Origin: Antilocapra americana
Lineage: Eukaryota > Chordata > Mammalia > Artiodactyla > Antilocapridae
Length of the DNA stretch: 64,000 nucleotides
Assembly: GCA_007570785.1 (NCBI GenBank)
Contig: ML664161.1
Location: 16,396,861 to 16,460,860, forward strand
Reading direction: 5' to 3'
Part shown: positions 1-11,902 of the stretch, piece after piece
Numbering within the stretch: position 1 is the stretch's first letter
Layout of the letters: each line of letters begins with the position of its first letter
Translations under genes and position numbers: made by a program
The notes under the pieces: model-generated
Told to the model about the DNA's origin: nothing
The model's input: only the letters and a program-made list of their open reading frames with translations
Databases searched by the model: none

Positions 1-1816
1 CCTGACCTGCATACAGGTTTCTCAAGAGACAAGTCAGATGGGCTGGTATTTTCATCTCTTTCAGAATTTTACACAGTTTATTGTGATCCACACAGTCAAA
101 AGCTTTGGCATAGTCAATAAAGCAGAAATAGATGTTTTTCTGGAACTCTCTTGCTTTTTCGACAATCCATCAGATGTTGGCCATTTGATCTCTGGTTCCT
201 CTGCCTTTTCTAAATCCAGCTTAAACATCTGGAAGTTCACAGTTCACGTATTGTTAAAGCCTGGCTTGGAGAATTTTAAGCATTACTTTACTAGCATGTG
301 AGATGAGTGCAACTGTGCGGTAGTTCAAGCATTCTTTGGCATTGCCTTTCTTTGGGATTGGAATGAAAACTGATCTTTTCTAGTCCTGTGGCCACTGTTG
401 AGTTTTCCAAATTTGCTGGCATATTGAGTGCAGCACTTTTAGGATTTGAAATAGTTCAACTGGAATTCCATCACTTCCACTAGCTTTGTTTGTAGTGATG
501 CTTTCTAAGGCCCACTTGACTTCACATTCCAGGATGTATGGCTCTAGGTGAGTGAGCATATCATTGTGATTATCTAGGTGGTGAAGATCTTTTTTGTACA
601 ATTCTTCTGTGTATTCCTGCCACCTCTTAATATCTTCTGCTTCTGTTAGGTCCATACCATTCCTGTCCTTTATTGAGCCCATCTTTGCATGAAATGTTCC
701 CTTGGTACCTCTATTTTCTTGAAGAGATCTTTATTCTTTCCTGTTCTACTGTTTTCCTCTATTTCTTTGCATTGATCACTGAGGAAGGCTTTCTTATCTC
801 TCCTTGCTATTCTTTGGAGCTCTGCATTCTATTGAGTATATCTTTCCTTTTCTCCTTTGCTTTTAACTCCCCGCCTTTTCACAGCTATTTGTAAGGTCTC
901 CTCAGACAGCCATTTTGCTTTTTTGCATTTCTTTTTCTTGGGGATGGTCTTGATTCCTGTCTCCTGTACAATGTCACGAACCTCCATCCATATTTCATCA
1001 GGTATTCTGTCTATCAGATCTAGTCCTTTAAATCTACTTCTCACTTCCACTGTATAGTCATATGGGATTTGATTTAGGTCATACCTGAATGGTCTATTGG
1101 TTTCCTCCACTTTCTTCCATTTCAGTCTGAATTTGGCAATAAGGAGTTCATGATCTGAGTGACAGACAGCTCCCGGTCTTCTTTTTGCTGACTGTATAGA
1201 GCTTCTCCATCTTTGGCTGCAAAGAATATAATCAATCTGATTTCAGTGTCAAGTATCTGGTGATGCCCATGTGTAGAGTCTTCTCTTGTGTTGTTGGAAG
1301 AGGTTGTTTGTTATGACTAGTGTGTTCTCTTGGCAGAACTCTATTAGCCTTTGCCCTGCTTCATTCTGTACTCCAAGGCCAAATTTCCCTGTTACTCCAG
1401 GTGTTTCTTGACTTCCTACTTTTGCATTCCAGTCCCCTATAATGAAAAGGACATCTTTTTTGGGTGTTTGTTCTAGAAGGTCTTGTAGGTCCTTCACAGA
1501 GCTGTTCAACTTCAGCTTCTTCGGTGTTACTGGTCAGAGCATAGACTTGAATTACTGTGATATTGAATGATTTGCCTTGGAAATGAACAGAGATCATTCT
1601 GTCATTTTTGAGATTGCCTCCAAGTACTGCATTTCAGACTCTTTTGTTGACCATGATAGCTACTCCATTTCTTCTAAGGGATTCCTGCCTACAGTAGTAG
1701 ATATAACTGTCATCTGAGTTACATTCACCCATTCCAGTCCATCTTAGTTCACTGATTCCTAGAATGTTGATGTTCACTCTTGTCACCTCCTATTTGACCA
1801 CTTTCAGTTTGCCCTG
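1..1816 (-). mobile_element. BovB LINE, inverted 5' arm (endonuclease to mid-RT)
   Basis: Read on the minus strand this is the 5' half of a BovB (RTE-clade) retrotransposon. The apurinic-endonuclease-like domain lies around 1249-1600 with the conserved GDWNAKVGSQ segment, a linker rich in KKKKCKKAKWLSEE lies around 829-1110, and the start of reverse transcriptase lies towards position 1. It is broken by stops and frameshifts and cannot encode the roughly 1000-residue protein. Its RT-side end runs off the left edge of the window. At 1816/1817 it meets, head to head, the 3' half of a BovB in the opposite orientation, and the two halves together cover the element almost once. I infer a 5' inversion rather than two unrelated insertions. 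Confidence 0.9.
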
Positions 1817-2863
1817 ACTGGACATGGGACAATGCACTGGTTCAAATTTGGGAAAAGAGTACATCAAGGATGTATATTGTCACTGTTTATTTAACTTGTA
1901 TGCAGAGTACATCATGAAAAATGCCAGGCTGGATGAAGCACAAGCTGGAATCAAAATTGCCAGTATAAATATTTATAACCTAAGTTAGGCAGATGACACC
2001 ACCCTTATAGCAGAAAGTGAATAGGAACTAAAGAGCTTCTTGATGAGGGTGAAAGAGGAGAGTGACAAAGCTGACTTAAAACCCAACATTCAAAAAAGTG
2101 AAAATCATGGCATCTGGTCCCATCACTTCATGGCAAATAGATGGGGAAACAATGGAAACAGTGAAAGACATAATTTTCTTGAGTTCCAAAATCATTGCAG
2201 ATGGTGACTGCAGCCATGAAATTAAAAGACAATTGCTCCTTGGAAGAAAAGCTGTGACAAATCTATACAGCGTATTAAAAAGCAGAGACATTACTTTGCT
2301 GACAAAAGACAGACTAGTCAAAGCTATGCTTTCTCCAGTAGTCATGTACGGATGTGAAAGTTGGACCATAAAGAAGGCTGAGCACCAAAGCATTGATGCT
2401 TTTGGACTGTGGTATTGGAGAAGACTCTTGAGAGTCCCTTGGACTGCAAGGAGATCAAACCAGTCAATCCTAAAGGAAATCATTGCATTTTCTTTGGAAG
2501 GTGTATTTGTAGATGTTTTTCTGGAATCCTCTTGCTTTTTCTGTAATCCAACGGATACTGATAATTTATTTTCATTGGAAGGACAATGAATATTCTTTGG
2601 AAGTACTGATGCTGAAGCTAAAGCTCCAATACTTTTGCTTCTATGCAAAGAGCCAAATCATTAGAAATCACCCTGATGCTGGAAAAGATTGAAGGCAGGA
2701 AGAGAAGGGGATGACAGAGGACGAGATGGTTGGAGGGCATCACCAATTCAATGGACACAAGTTTGAGCAAGCTCCAGGAGATGGTGAAGGACTGGGCAGC
2801 TGGCATGTTTCAGTCCATGGGGTTGCAAAGAGTTGGACATGACTGAGTGACTGAATAACAAAA
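1817..2863 (+). mobile_element. BovB LINE, direct 3' arm (RT core to 3' end)
   Basis: Sense-strand BovB starting within a few bases of where the inverted arm stops, covering the RT catalytic region, the C-terminal domain and the 3' UTR. It ends in the typical gagttggacatgactgagtgactgaa tail region near 2863. The YADD catalytic motif at about 1983-1997 is destroyed: the tyrosine codon has become TAG (reads LS*ADDTT). The longest open piece is 2098-2589. A short foreign-looking insertion interrupts it at about 2490-2585. Confidence 0.9.
2504..2567 (-). repeat. inverted BovB RT fragment inserted inside BovB 3' arm
   Basis: These ~64 bases match, in antisense, the BovB RT segment also present antisense at 129-192 (shared words gatgtttttctgga and cttgctttttc). 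Normal BovB runs directly from aaggaaatca to attcattggaaggac here. The copy is bracketed by three variants of the local word ttctttggaag / ttcattggaag at about 2489, 2572 and 2592, as expected if the filler was copied in by template switching. Confidence 0.75.
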
Positions 2864-3186
2864 GTCATAGTGCTGGAGAAATGTTCTCACACAGCCAGAG
2901 TAACTGGATACTTTAGGTCAGAGGACTGGAGCAGGAACGAGGACTTGGTATAGACAAGGGACCTTAGGACTGTGCTTCCCGGAAGGGTTGTGCAGGCTAA
3001 TGTGTGGTAGCATTTTCTCAAAAAGTGTTCTAGGATCAAAGAGTTCTGTAGTAAAAGGAGCTTGAGAAACTTTAGGTTAAACCAGAGGTTGCAAATTGGT
3101 CACCTGTAGGCCAGGCCTAGGCAAGAGTCATATTTTCTCCCCCCTCATCCTAGATATGAAATTTCACATCAAAACCTGGATTTCAG
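2864..3186. other. non-repeat intron
   Basis: About 320 bases between the BovB 3' end and the L1 5' end. I recognise no repeat, exon or RNA gene here. Confidence 0.5.
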
Positions 3187-3665
3187 GAGAGCGGCCAAGG
3201 TGGCAGAATAGAAAGACCTTGAGCTCAACCCCCCCACCCACCACATAAAAACTGCAATTATCTGCAGTACAACCAGTTTTGTAAAAGATCAAAACCTACT
3301 AGAAAAGATTTACCACTAAAGACATAAAGAAGGACTACAATAAGATAGGTATGAGGGGTATACTCCCGATATAGTCAAATCCCATATGTCCCAGGTGGGT
3401 GAACCACAAACTGCAGAAAAATTATATTGCAGCGGTTTTCCCTCAGGAATGAGAGCCCCACGTCAGGCCTCCAGCCTAGGAGTCCAGCACCAGGAAGAGA
3501 AGCCCTCAGAGCATGCGGCTTAACTGCAGGAGCCCCACAGGACTGGAGGAAACAGAGACTTCACTCTTGAAGGGCCCACATAAAATCTCATGTGCACCAG
3601 GACCTAGGAGAAAATCATTAATTTGATAGGAGCCTGGACCATATCTATCTGCCGGTCTTGGCCTG

Positions 3666-3803
3666 CTGCTGCTGCTACTGCTGCTGAGTCACTTCAGTCA
3701 TTTCTGACTCTGTGCAACCCCATAGACAGCAGCCCACCAGGCTCCTCTGTCCCTGGGTTTCTCCAGGCAAGAATACTGGAGTGGACTGCGATTTCCTTCT
3801 CTG
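3666..3803 (-). mobile_element. Bov-A type SINE in L1 5' UTR
   Basis: Antisense Bov-A body (cagtcatttctgactctgtg ... caggcaagaatactggagtgg) without the tRNA head, starting with a CTG-rich tail. Target-site duplication ggtcttggcctg (3654-3665) / ggtcttagcctg (3804-3815), one mismatch. Confidence 0.9.
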
Positions 3804-4059
3804 GGTCTTAGCCTGGGTCTACCTAATAGCCTGTAGGCACCAGTGCTAGGGTGCCTCAGGCCAAACAATTAAAGGGCCAGGGACACAGCCCTACCCATCA
3901 GCAGACAGGCTGCCTAAAGACTTCCTGAACCCACAGCCACCTGCTCCCCAGAGGGCCAAGACCTAGCTCTACCCACCAGTGGTCAGGCATTGGCCCATCT
4001 CATCAAGAGGACTGAACAAGCCTCTACACTAGGCTAGAGCATACAGCTTGGGTGACAAG

Positions 4060-5050
4060 ACGGGAGTGAAATGCTGGATTGCATAGAACGTCTGCCACAG
4101 AAGGTCACTTATCCAAGGTTGAGTAATGTAATTAATCTACCACATACATATACAATAACAACTTACAATACAAATAGCAACTTACACAAAATGAGGTGGC
4201 AGAGGAATATGTTTCTGACAAAGGAACAAGATAAAATCTCAGAAGAACTGAGTGGATAAATGCAATCCACCTGAGAAAAAGTTCAGAGTAATGATTGTAA
4301 AGATGAGCAAAGAGCTTGGGAGGAAATGGCTGCACAGAGTGAGAAGTTAGACGTTTTCAACAAAGAAAATATAAAGGACAACTAACTGAAATGAAAAATA
4401 CACTAGAAGGAATCCAAAGTAGACTAAATGATACTGAAAAATGGATCAGTGAGCGGGAAGACAGAGTAGTGGAAATCACTACTGCTGAAAAGAAAAAATA
4501 AAAAGAAATGAGGACAGTTTAAAAGATCTCTAGTAAAAAATCAGGCACACTAATATTTACATTATAGTGGTCCCAGAAGGAGAAGAGAGAGAGAAAACAC
4601 CTGAGAAAATATTTGATGACATAATGGCTGAGAACTTTCCTAACTTGGGAAAGGAAACAGTCTTCTAAGTTCAGGAAACTCAGAGTCCCATACAGATTAA
4701 ACCCAGGGAGAACACACCAAGACACACTGTAATCAAAATTACAATAATTAAAGATAAGGGGAAAATATTAAAAGCAGCAAGAGAGAAAAGCTACAAATAA
4801 CACACAAGGAAAGTCCCATAAGGCTACCAGCTGAGTTTTCAGCAGAAATTCTGCAGGCCAGAAAGGAGTGGCATGATATACTTAAAGAGACAAAAGGGTT
4901 AATACCTATAGCCAAGAATATTCTATGCAGCAAGGTTCTTATTCAGATTTGACAGAGAAATTGAAAGCTTTATAGATAAGCAAAAGCTAAATGAAGTCAG
5001 TACCACCAAACTAGTTTTACAACAAATGTTAAAAGAACTTCTCTACATGA
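4060..5050 (+). pseudogene. L1 ORF1 remnant
   Basis: This region aligns with the RNA-binding chaperone ORF1p of mammalian L1. Recognisable codon runs correspond to coiled-coil, RRM and C-terminal sections, such as the stretches around 4440 (WISEREDRVVE) and 4565 (VVPEGEERE). In-frame stops and frameshifts occur throughout, so no protein is made. The boundaries are approximate because the start codon is not identifiable. Confidence 0.75.
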
Positions 5051-5058
5051 AAAAGACA

Positions 5059-5134
5059 AAAGTCTCAACTAGAAACAAGGAAACTATGAAAAAGAAAAAG
5101 TCTCAACTAGAAACAAGGTAACTATGAAATGAAA
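5059..5134 (+). repeat. 38-bp tandem duplication
   Basis: The segment aaagtctcaactagaaacaa followed by gg(a/t)aactatgaaa occurs twice, with a 38-base period, just after the end of L1 ORF1. It looks like a private duplication in this copy. Confidence 0.8.
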
Positions 5135-5373
5135 AATTTCACAGATAAAAGGCAAACACACAATAAAGGAAGGAAAATCACCCATACATAGAGCTAGCAG
5201 GGAGGCTAGAAACCAAAAGTATTAAGTCATCTATATCCACAATAAGCAGTTAAGGGATGCACAAAACAATCAGATGCAAAATCAGTATCAGGAACAGTAA
5301 TTACGAGGGGAGGAGAATACAAACGCAGGTTTTAAAAATGCATTTGAAATTAAGAGATCAGCAACAATATGAT

Positions 5374-5409
<36 letters not shown>
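5374..5409. repeat. (TG)n microsatellite
   Basis: About 17 uninterrupted TG units followed by a TATA-rich stretch, in the spacer between L1 ORF1 and ORF2. Confidence 0.95.
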
Positions 5410-5412
<3 letters not shown>

Positions 5413-6524
5413 ATATATAGATGATTATTCAAACACTCATGGTAACTGAAAACAAAAAACCATAATAGACATACACACAAAAGAGAAAAAGGAATCCAAA
5501 CATAACACTAAGGATAGGCATCAAAGAAAACAAAAGAGGAAAAAAAATCTATAAAGTAATTTTTAAAATGGCAATAAGAACAAATATCAATAATTATCTT
5601 AAAAGTAAACTGAATAATGCTCCAACCAAAAGACAGAATGGCTGAATACACAAACAAGATACATATACACATAAGTAAGAATATATATGTGTTTGTATAT
5701 ATATACATATATTGCTCACAAGAGACTCACTTGAGATCTAGAGACAGACAGACTGAAAGTGAGAGCATGGAAAAAGGTTTTCCATGCAAATGGAAATAAA
5801 AAGAAAGCCAGAGTAGCAATATTTATATCAGACAAATAGACATTAAAATAAAGATGGCTACAAGAGTCAAAAAAGGACATTACATAATAATAGTCAAGGG
5901 ATTAATCCAAGATGTAACAGTTGTAAACATATATGTATCCAACACGGGAGCACCTCCACATATATGGCAAATACCAATAGACATGGAAGGAGAAATTGAC
6001 AGTAACACAATAATAGTAGGAGACTTTAACACCCCCTTTACATCAATGGACAGATCATCCAGTGAGAAAATCAACAGGGAAACACAGGCCTTAATGATAC
6101 ATTAGATCAAACAGACTTAACTGATATTTATAGAGCATTCCATTCAAAAACAGCAGAGTACATATTCTTTTCAAGTGCACATGGAACATTCTCCAGGATA
6201 GATCATATGCTAACCCACAAAACAAGCCATAGTAAATTTCAGAAAACTGAAATCATATCAAGGATCTTTTCTGATCACAACACTATGAGACTAGAAAAAA
6301 ACAGCAAAAAATGCAAATACATGGAGGCTAAACAATGTATTACTAAGCAATCAATGTATCCCTGAAGAAATAAAGGAGAAAATAAAAAATACTAGAGACC
6401 AATGAAAACAAAAACCTATATGACACAGTACAAGCAGTTCCAAGATGGAAATTTATAGCAATACAAGCTTACCTCAGGGTATAAGAAAAATCTCAAATAA
6501 TCTATTATTATACCTAAAGGAACT

Positions 6525-6657
6525 GGAGAAGGAAGTGGCAACACACTCCAGTGTGTTTGCCTGGAAAAACCCATGGACAGAGGACCCTGGTGGGCTACTG
6601 TCTGATAGTGGGGTTGCAAAAGAGTTTAACATGACTTAGTGACTGAACCACCACCAC
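6525..6657 (+). mobile_element. Bov-A SINE
   Basis: Sense Bov-A body ending in a CCA-rich tail. A perfect 13-bp target-site duplication acctaaaggaact lies at 6512-6524 and 6658-6670. Confidence 0.93.
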
Positions 6658-6794
6658 ACCTAAAGGAACTACAGAAAAGAAGAACAATTAAATTACAAAG
6701 TTAGGAGAAGGAAAGAAACCACAAAGATCAGAGCAGAAATAGACGAAATAGAGACTAACAACAGAAAAAAAACTAATGAAACTAAAAGTTAGTT

Positions 6795-6878
6795 TTTTTT
6801 CCCTTGTGCCTAAAAACCTTTTTATTTCATATCAGGGTACAGCTGATTAACAATGTTGTGATAGCTGCAGGTGAACAT
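6795..6878 (-). mobile_element. short L1 3'-end insertion
   Basis: Antisense L1 3' terminus (cagctgattaacaatgttgt) with a leading T run, severely 5'-truncated. Target-site duplication aaaagttagtt (6784-6794) / aaaagctagtt (6879-6889). Confidence 0.8.
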
Positions 6879-7008
6879 AAAAGCTAGTTCTTCAAAAAGA
6901 AAAGCAAAATTGATCATGCCTTATAGCAAAATTCATCAAGAAAAAAGAGAGGCCAAATCAATAAAATCAGAAATGAAAAAGGAGAAGTACAACTGATGTC
7001 ATAGAAAT

Positions 7009-7080
7009 ATTTGGTTGACCAAAAAGTTAGTTCAAGTTTTCTGTAACATCATATGGAAAAATCTGAATGAACCTTTCATC
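7009..7080. mobile_element. mariner-type MITE, degenerate
   Basis: An imperfect palindrome beginning ttggttgaccaaaaagttag, with arms meeting near gtaacatcatatgg. It matches the ruminant mariner-derived miniature element also seen at 63153-63231. It sits at a TA-rich site in L1 ORF2, and its right terminal repeat is eroded. Confidence 0.75.
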
Positions 7081-7458
7081 AGCTCAATAAAAAGCATCAT
7101 AAGAGACTACTTAGAGCAGCTAAAAGCCAGAATGGATAACCCAGAAAAAACAAATTTTCAGAAAAGCACAATCTCTCAAGACTGAACTAGGAAGAAATAG
7201 AAAACATGATCAGACCAATTCCAAATACTGAAATTGAATCAGTAATTAAGAAACTCCCAGCAACAAAAATCCAGGACCAGATGGTTTCACAGGTGAATTT
7301 TACCAAACATTTAGAGAATATTTAACACCTAATTTTCTGGAACTATTCCCAAAAATTGCAGAAAAAGGAACACTTCTAAACTCATTCTATGAGGGCACCA
7401 TCACCCTGACAAAGCTATCACAACCAGATAAAGATATCACAAAAAAAGAAAATTACAG

Positions 7459-7630
7459 CCAGCCCAGGATTGATGCTAGGGGCTGGTGCACTGAGATGTC
7501 CCAGGGGGAGGGAATCGGGAGGGAGGAGGGAGGGGGATTCTGGAGGGGGAGCATATGTAAACCCATGGCGGTTTCATGTCATTGTATGGCAAAACCAACA
7601 CAATAAAGTTAAGAAAATTAAAAAAAAAAA
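7459..7630 (+). mobile_element. 5'-truncated ruminant L1 3' UTR copy
   Basis: Sense copy of the ruminant L1 3' UTR tail (ggggctggtgcactgagatg, G-rich run, acacaataaag) ending in poly(A). Target-site duplication agaaaattacag at 7447-7458 and 7631-7642. It inserted into the older L1, which shows that a younger L1 lineage was active later. Confidence 0.88.
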
Positions 7631-8013
7631 AGAAAATTACAGGCCAATGTCACTGATGAATATAGATGCAAAAATCCTCAACAAAAGACTAGCAAACTGA
7701 CTCCAAACAATACATTAAATGTATCATTCACCATTATCAAGTGGGATTTATCCCAAGGATGCAGAAATTTTTCAACATCTACGAATTGATCAATATGATA
7801 CATATTAACTGAAGAATAAAAACCATATGATCATCTCAACAGATATAGAAAAAGTTTTTGATTAAGTTCAACATCCATTCATGATAAACTCTCCAGAAGG
7901 TAGGCATAGAGGGAACATGCCTCAACAAAATAAAGACTATATATGGCAAATCCACAGCTAACAACATATTCTACAGTGAAAAGCTGAAATCATTTCCTCT
8001 AAGATCAGGAATA

Positions 8014-8231
8014 GGGTTTCCCAGGTGGCTCAGATGTAAAGAATCTGCCTGTAACATAGGAGGTGTGGGTTTGAATTCTTGGTTGGGAAAATCCCCCAGA
8101 GGAGGGAATGGCAACCCACTAGAGTATTCTTGCCTGGAAATCCCATGGACTGAGAAGCTTCGTGGTCTATAGTCCACGAGGTCACATCAAGTCAGACACA
8201 ACTTAGCAAATGAGCACACTTGCCCACATGC
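8014..8231 (+). mobile_element. Bov-tA SINE, full length
   Basis: Complete sense Bov-tA: tRNA-Glu-derived head with recognisable A and B boxes (ggctcagatgtaaagaatct; gggtttgaattctt), Bov-A body, and a short tail. Perfect 13-bp target-site duplication aagatcaggaata at 8001-8013 and 8232-8244. Confidence 0.95.
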
Positions 8232-8392
8232 AAGATCAGGAATAAGATGAGGATGCCCAACTCTCAACACTTATATTCAACATAGTTTTGGAAGTCCTAG
8301 TCATAGCAACCAGAGAAGAAAATGAAATAAGAGAAATCTGAACTGCAAAAGAAGTCAATCTGTCACTGTTTTCAGATGACATGATACTATAC

Positions 8393-8526
8393 ATGCTGCT
8401 GCTGTTACTGAGTCGCTTCAGTGATGTCCAACTCTGTGTGACCCTATGGACTGTAGCCTGCCAGGCTCCTCTGTCCGTGGAATTCTCCAGACAAGAGTAC
8501 TGGAGTGGGTTGCCATGTCCTCCTCA
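8393..8526 (-). mobile_element. Bov-A SINE next to L1 catalytic box
   Basis: Antisense Bov-A with a CTG-type tail at its start. Target-site duplication atactatac (8384-8392) / ataccatac (8527-8535). It disrupts L1 ORF2 just downstream of the RT active-site codons. Confidence 0.92.
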
Positions 8527-10495
8527 ATACCATACAAAGACAATCCTAAAGACACCACCAGAAAACTATGAGATCTTACCAATGAATTTGATAAAGTTGT
8601 AGGTACAAAATTAACATACAAAAATATGTTGCATTTCTATACATTAATGATGAACTATCAGAAAGAGAAATGAAGGAAACAATCCCATTTACCACTGCAT
8701 CAGAAAGATTAAAATACCTAGGAATAAAAGTACCTAAAGAGGCAATAGACCTGTACTCAGAAAACTAGAAGATGTTGATGAAGGAAACTGAAGACAACAC
8801 ACAGATGGAAAGATATACCATGTACTTGGATTGGAAAAATCAGTCTTGTAAAAATACTCAACATAATGCACAGATTCAATGCAATCTTTATCAAATTACC
8901 AATGACATTTTTACAGAATTAGAACAAATAAATTTAAAATTTGTATGGAAAAATGAAAAATCACAAACAGCCAAAACAATCTTGAGAAGGAAGAACAGAG
9001 CTGGGGAAATAACACTCCCTGACTTCGGACTATACTGCAAAGCTACAATAAACAAAACTGTCTGATACTAGCACAAAAACAGACACATGGAATGAAGATA
9101 GAGAGCCCAGAAATAAACCTACACATTTATGGTCAATTAATCTGTGAGAAAGACGTCAAGAATATACAGTGGAGAGAATATAGTAAGTAGTCCTGGGAAA
9201 AACTGGACAGCCACATGTAAAAGAGTGCAATTAGGACATTTTCTAACCCCACACAAAAATAAGGTCCAAATGGATTAAGACCAAAACCTAAGACCAGATA
9301 CCATAAAACTCCTAGAAGAAAACATAGGCAAAACACTCACTGACAAGTCACAGCAATAGTTTTTTTAGATCCATCTCCTAAAGTAACAGAACAAAAAGCA
9401 AAAAAATAAATGGCACCTAATCAAACTTATAAACTTTTGCACTGCAAAGGAAATCATACACAAAATGAAAAGACAACCTACAGAGTGGGAGAAAATATTT
9501 GCAAACAATGCAACCGACAAGGACTTAAATCTTCACAATATACAAACAGCTTATACACCTTAATACATAAACAAATAATCCAATCAAAAAATGGGTAGAT
9601 GCCCTAAATAGACATTTACGCCAAGAAGACATCCCAATATGTACATGAAAAAATGCTCCACATCACTAATTACTAGAGAAATGTGAAAAAATAATCTGTA
9701 ATGAGATATTACCCCACACTGGTCAGAAAGGCTATCATCAAAAAGTCTATAAATAATGAATGCTGGAGAGGGTGTGGAGAAGGGAACCCTCTCGCACTCT
9801 TGGTAGGAATTAAGTTGGTGCAGTCATTAAGGAGAATAGTATGGAGGTTCCTTAAAAAAACTACAAAAATAGTTACCATATGATTTAGTAATCTCATTCC
9901 TGAGTATATATATAGAAAAGACAAAACTCTAATTAGAAAAGATACATGCACCCCAATGTTCATAGCAGCACTATTTACAATAGCCAAGACATGAAAGAAA
10001 CCTAAATGTTCATCAACAGAAGAATACATGAAAAAGATGTGGTATATTTTCTCACACACATACACACACAATGGAATACTAGTCATTCATAAAAAAATGA
10101 AATATTGCCATTTGCAGTAACCAGAAAGGACCTAGAGATTATTATACTAAGTGAAGTAAGTCAGAGAAAAACAAATATCATGTGATATTACTTATATGTG
10201 GAATCTAAGAAAGAAAGATACAAATGAACTTACTTACCAAACAGATACTGTACTCAGACACAGAAAACTAACTTGTGGTTTCTAAAGGGGAAAGAGGGGC
10301 AGGGATAGATTAGGAATTTGGGATTAATAGATACATACTACGATATATAAAATAAACAACATGAGCCACTGTACAGCACAGGAAACCATATTCAATATCC
10401 TATAATAACTTGTAATGGAAAAGAATATATATTTACTTTACTGTACACCAGAAACACAACATTGTAAATCAACTATACTTTAGTTAAAAACAAAC

Positions 10496-11436
10496 TCAAA
10501 TTCAGACACTTCAAGATAATCTGTTTAGATCAGGCCCACACGTCTAGAAGCAACAACTCCTGGTGGGAATAAGTAGTATTCACGTCACCACAGTCATCAC
10601 CAGATCACGACCTTTACTTGCTTTGCTCCTGGAGGTAACTAAATTTGCAACTTCTGGACATATGTGAGCAGGCTCCTTTCTGCATGACTTCCCAGGATCT
10701 TCACATGCTAATGATCATCTAAACTCTCTAAGAGGGTTAATATAAGCAGTGAGCCCTAAATGTAATTACCTTGAAAATCTATATGTATGTGTGATGTTAG
10801 GGTTTTCCAGAACATAGCTGAGAAAATGCTGATACAGAGACCCAGAGCATGAGCATTTGAAACGGTGCTCTTCAGTGGTATTAATTTGGTATATCCTGAG
10901 AAGCTATCTGGGAATAGGAATTTACCACATATTGTTTTTATGCGATTGTTTCCAGTGGAGACTCATCTCCAATTAGCCAGCAGGTTCTCTGATTCTCACA
11001 TCTGCTGTGTGAATCAGAATTACTCAAGATTTTGTTGCTGCTGTTCCAGAAAGGGAAATGAAAACCAAAATGTGGAGGGAAGAATTAAAATAATTTCTAT
11101 ATGTTTTTGAGGAGACAGCTTATTTAATGCATGTATCACTTCAATACTAACTAGTTATTTAAAATGTCCTTTGAAACTATGTATAATTATGTATACACAT
11201 TGGACAAAGACTGGAAGAAACATGAAAAAATGGAAACAGGTAATTTATTAGTACAGTGGGATGTCTGGGTAGTTCCTGACTTTCCTCCCCCAATCTTTTG
11301 GTTTTCCTTATTGTTCTCACCGTTAACCACAATAAGAGAAAATCTTTGTCAAGGAATAATTTTCTGGTGACCAACAATTTTTAAATTTGGTGGTTGACTC
11401 AGAGTCTGTAAGACATGCAAACATTCTCTAGGTTTG
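10496..11436. other. non-repeat intron
   Basis: No gene or recognisable repeat. The only structure I see is a 13-bp hairpin at 10988-11018 with one mismatch and a 5-nt loop. Confidence 0.5.
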
Positions 11437-11640
11437 GAATAGCAGTTAGGAGCAGGAGTTTTGGGGTTAGAGGTGGTCAGAATCCCAATTCTACCCCTGA
11501 ATTGTGGTGGGATCTTGAGTACCTCACTGAATCTCTCTTTGTCTCAGCTACCCGCATCGGAATGGGAATAACACTTGCTGGATAGGACTGCCGTAGCTCT
11601 GTGTGACATGATGAGTGTAAAACACTGAGTTCAGGACACA
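11437..11640 (+). repeat. MIR SINE
   Basis: Diverged sense MIR: tagcagttaggagcaggag head, an acctcactgaatctctcttt segment (cf. MIR core), and aatgggaataacacttgctg towards the 3' side. Confidence 0.8.
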
Positions 11641-11902
11641 GAGCCCATCCCAGGCCGCACTTCCAGCTACAACTAGAGCAACCTTAGGATGGCTGGATAT
11701 GTTAACTGTTCTTTTCCTCCAAGCTTTCCTTGGCTGCAGGACAAGGCCACCAGTGAGACTGGTTTAGGAGCAGTTTCCTTAGTAACAATTTTTCCTGGTG
11801 ATAAAGAATTTAATTAGCTATACTTAATATACTGCCTTTAATGGTGAAAACCACCATCTCTTCCATCCTGTCAGGATATTTAAGGGAAAAAATAACAGTG
11901 TC
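11641..11902. other. non-repeat intron
   Basis: About 260 bases between the MIR and the CHR-type SINE; nothing recognised. Confidence 0.4.

Larger units (their letters stand above)
5571..10208 (+). pseudogene. L1 ORF2 remnant (endonuclease-RT)
   Basis: Decayed ORF2 of the L1. The endonuclease domain is clear at 5854-6105 (KGHYIII...VNIYVSNTGAP...IVGDFNTP). RT fragments follow at 7630-8390, and the catalytic box at about 8365-8385 reads FSDDMILY instead of the usual FADD. A Bov-A SINE is inserted only a few codons after that box (8393). The C-terminal region is readable to about 10208 (CWRGCGEGN near 9760). Stops, frameshifts and seven insertions rule out function. Confidence 0.9.
3187..10495 (+). 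mobile_element. near full-length L1 LINE, inactive, with nested insertions
   Basis: A mammalian L1 of artiodactyl type. It starts with the 5' UTR head (aaggtggcagaatagaaag), has an ORF1 region at about 4060-5050, a short spacer with a (TG)n tract, an ORF2 region at about 5571-10208, and a 3' UTR ending with the typical gtacaccagaaac...aactatactttagttaaaaa. Subtracting about 1 kb of younger insertions leaves about 6.3 kb, close to full length. Both ORFs carry many stops. I could not find convincing flanking target-site duplications, so the exact ends are uncertain by some tens of bases. Confidence 0.9.
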
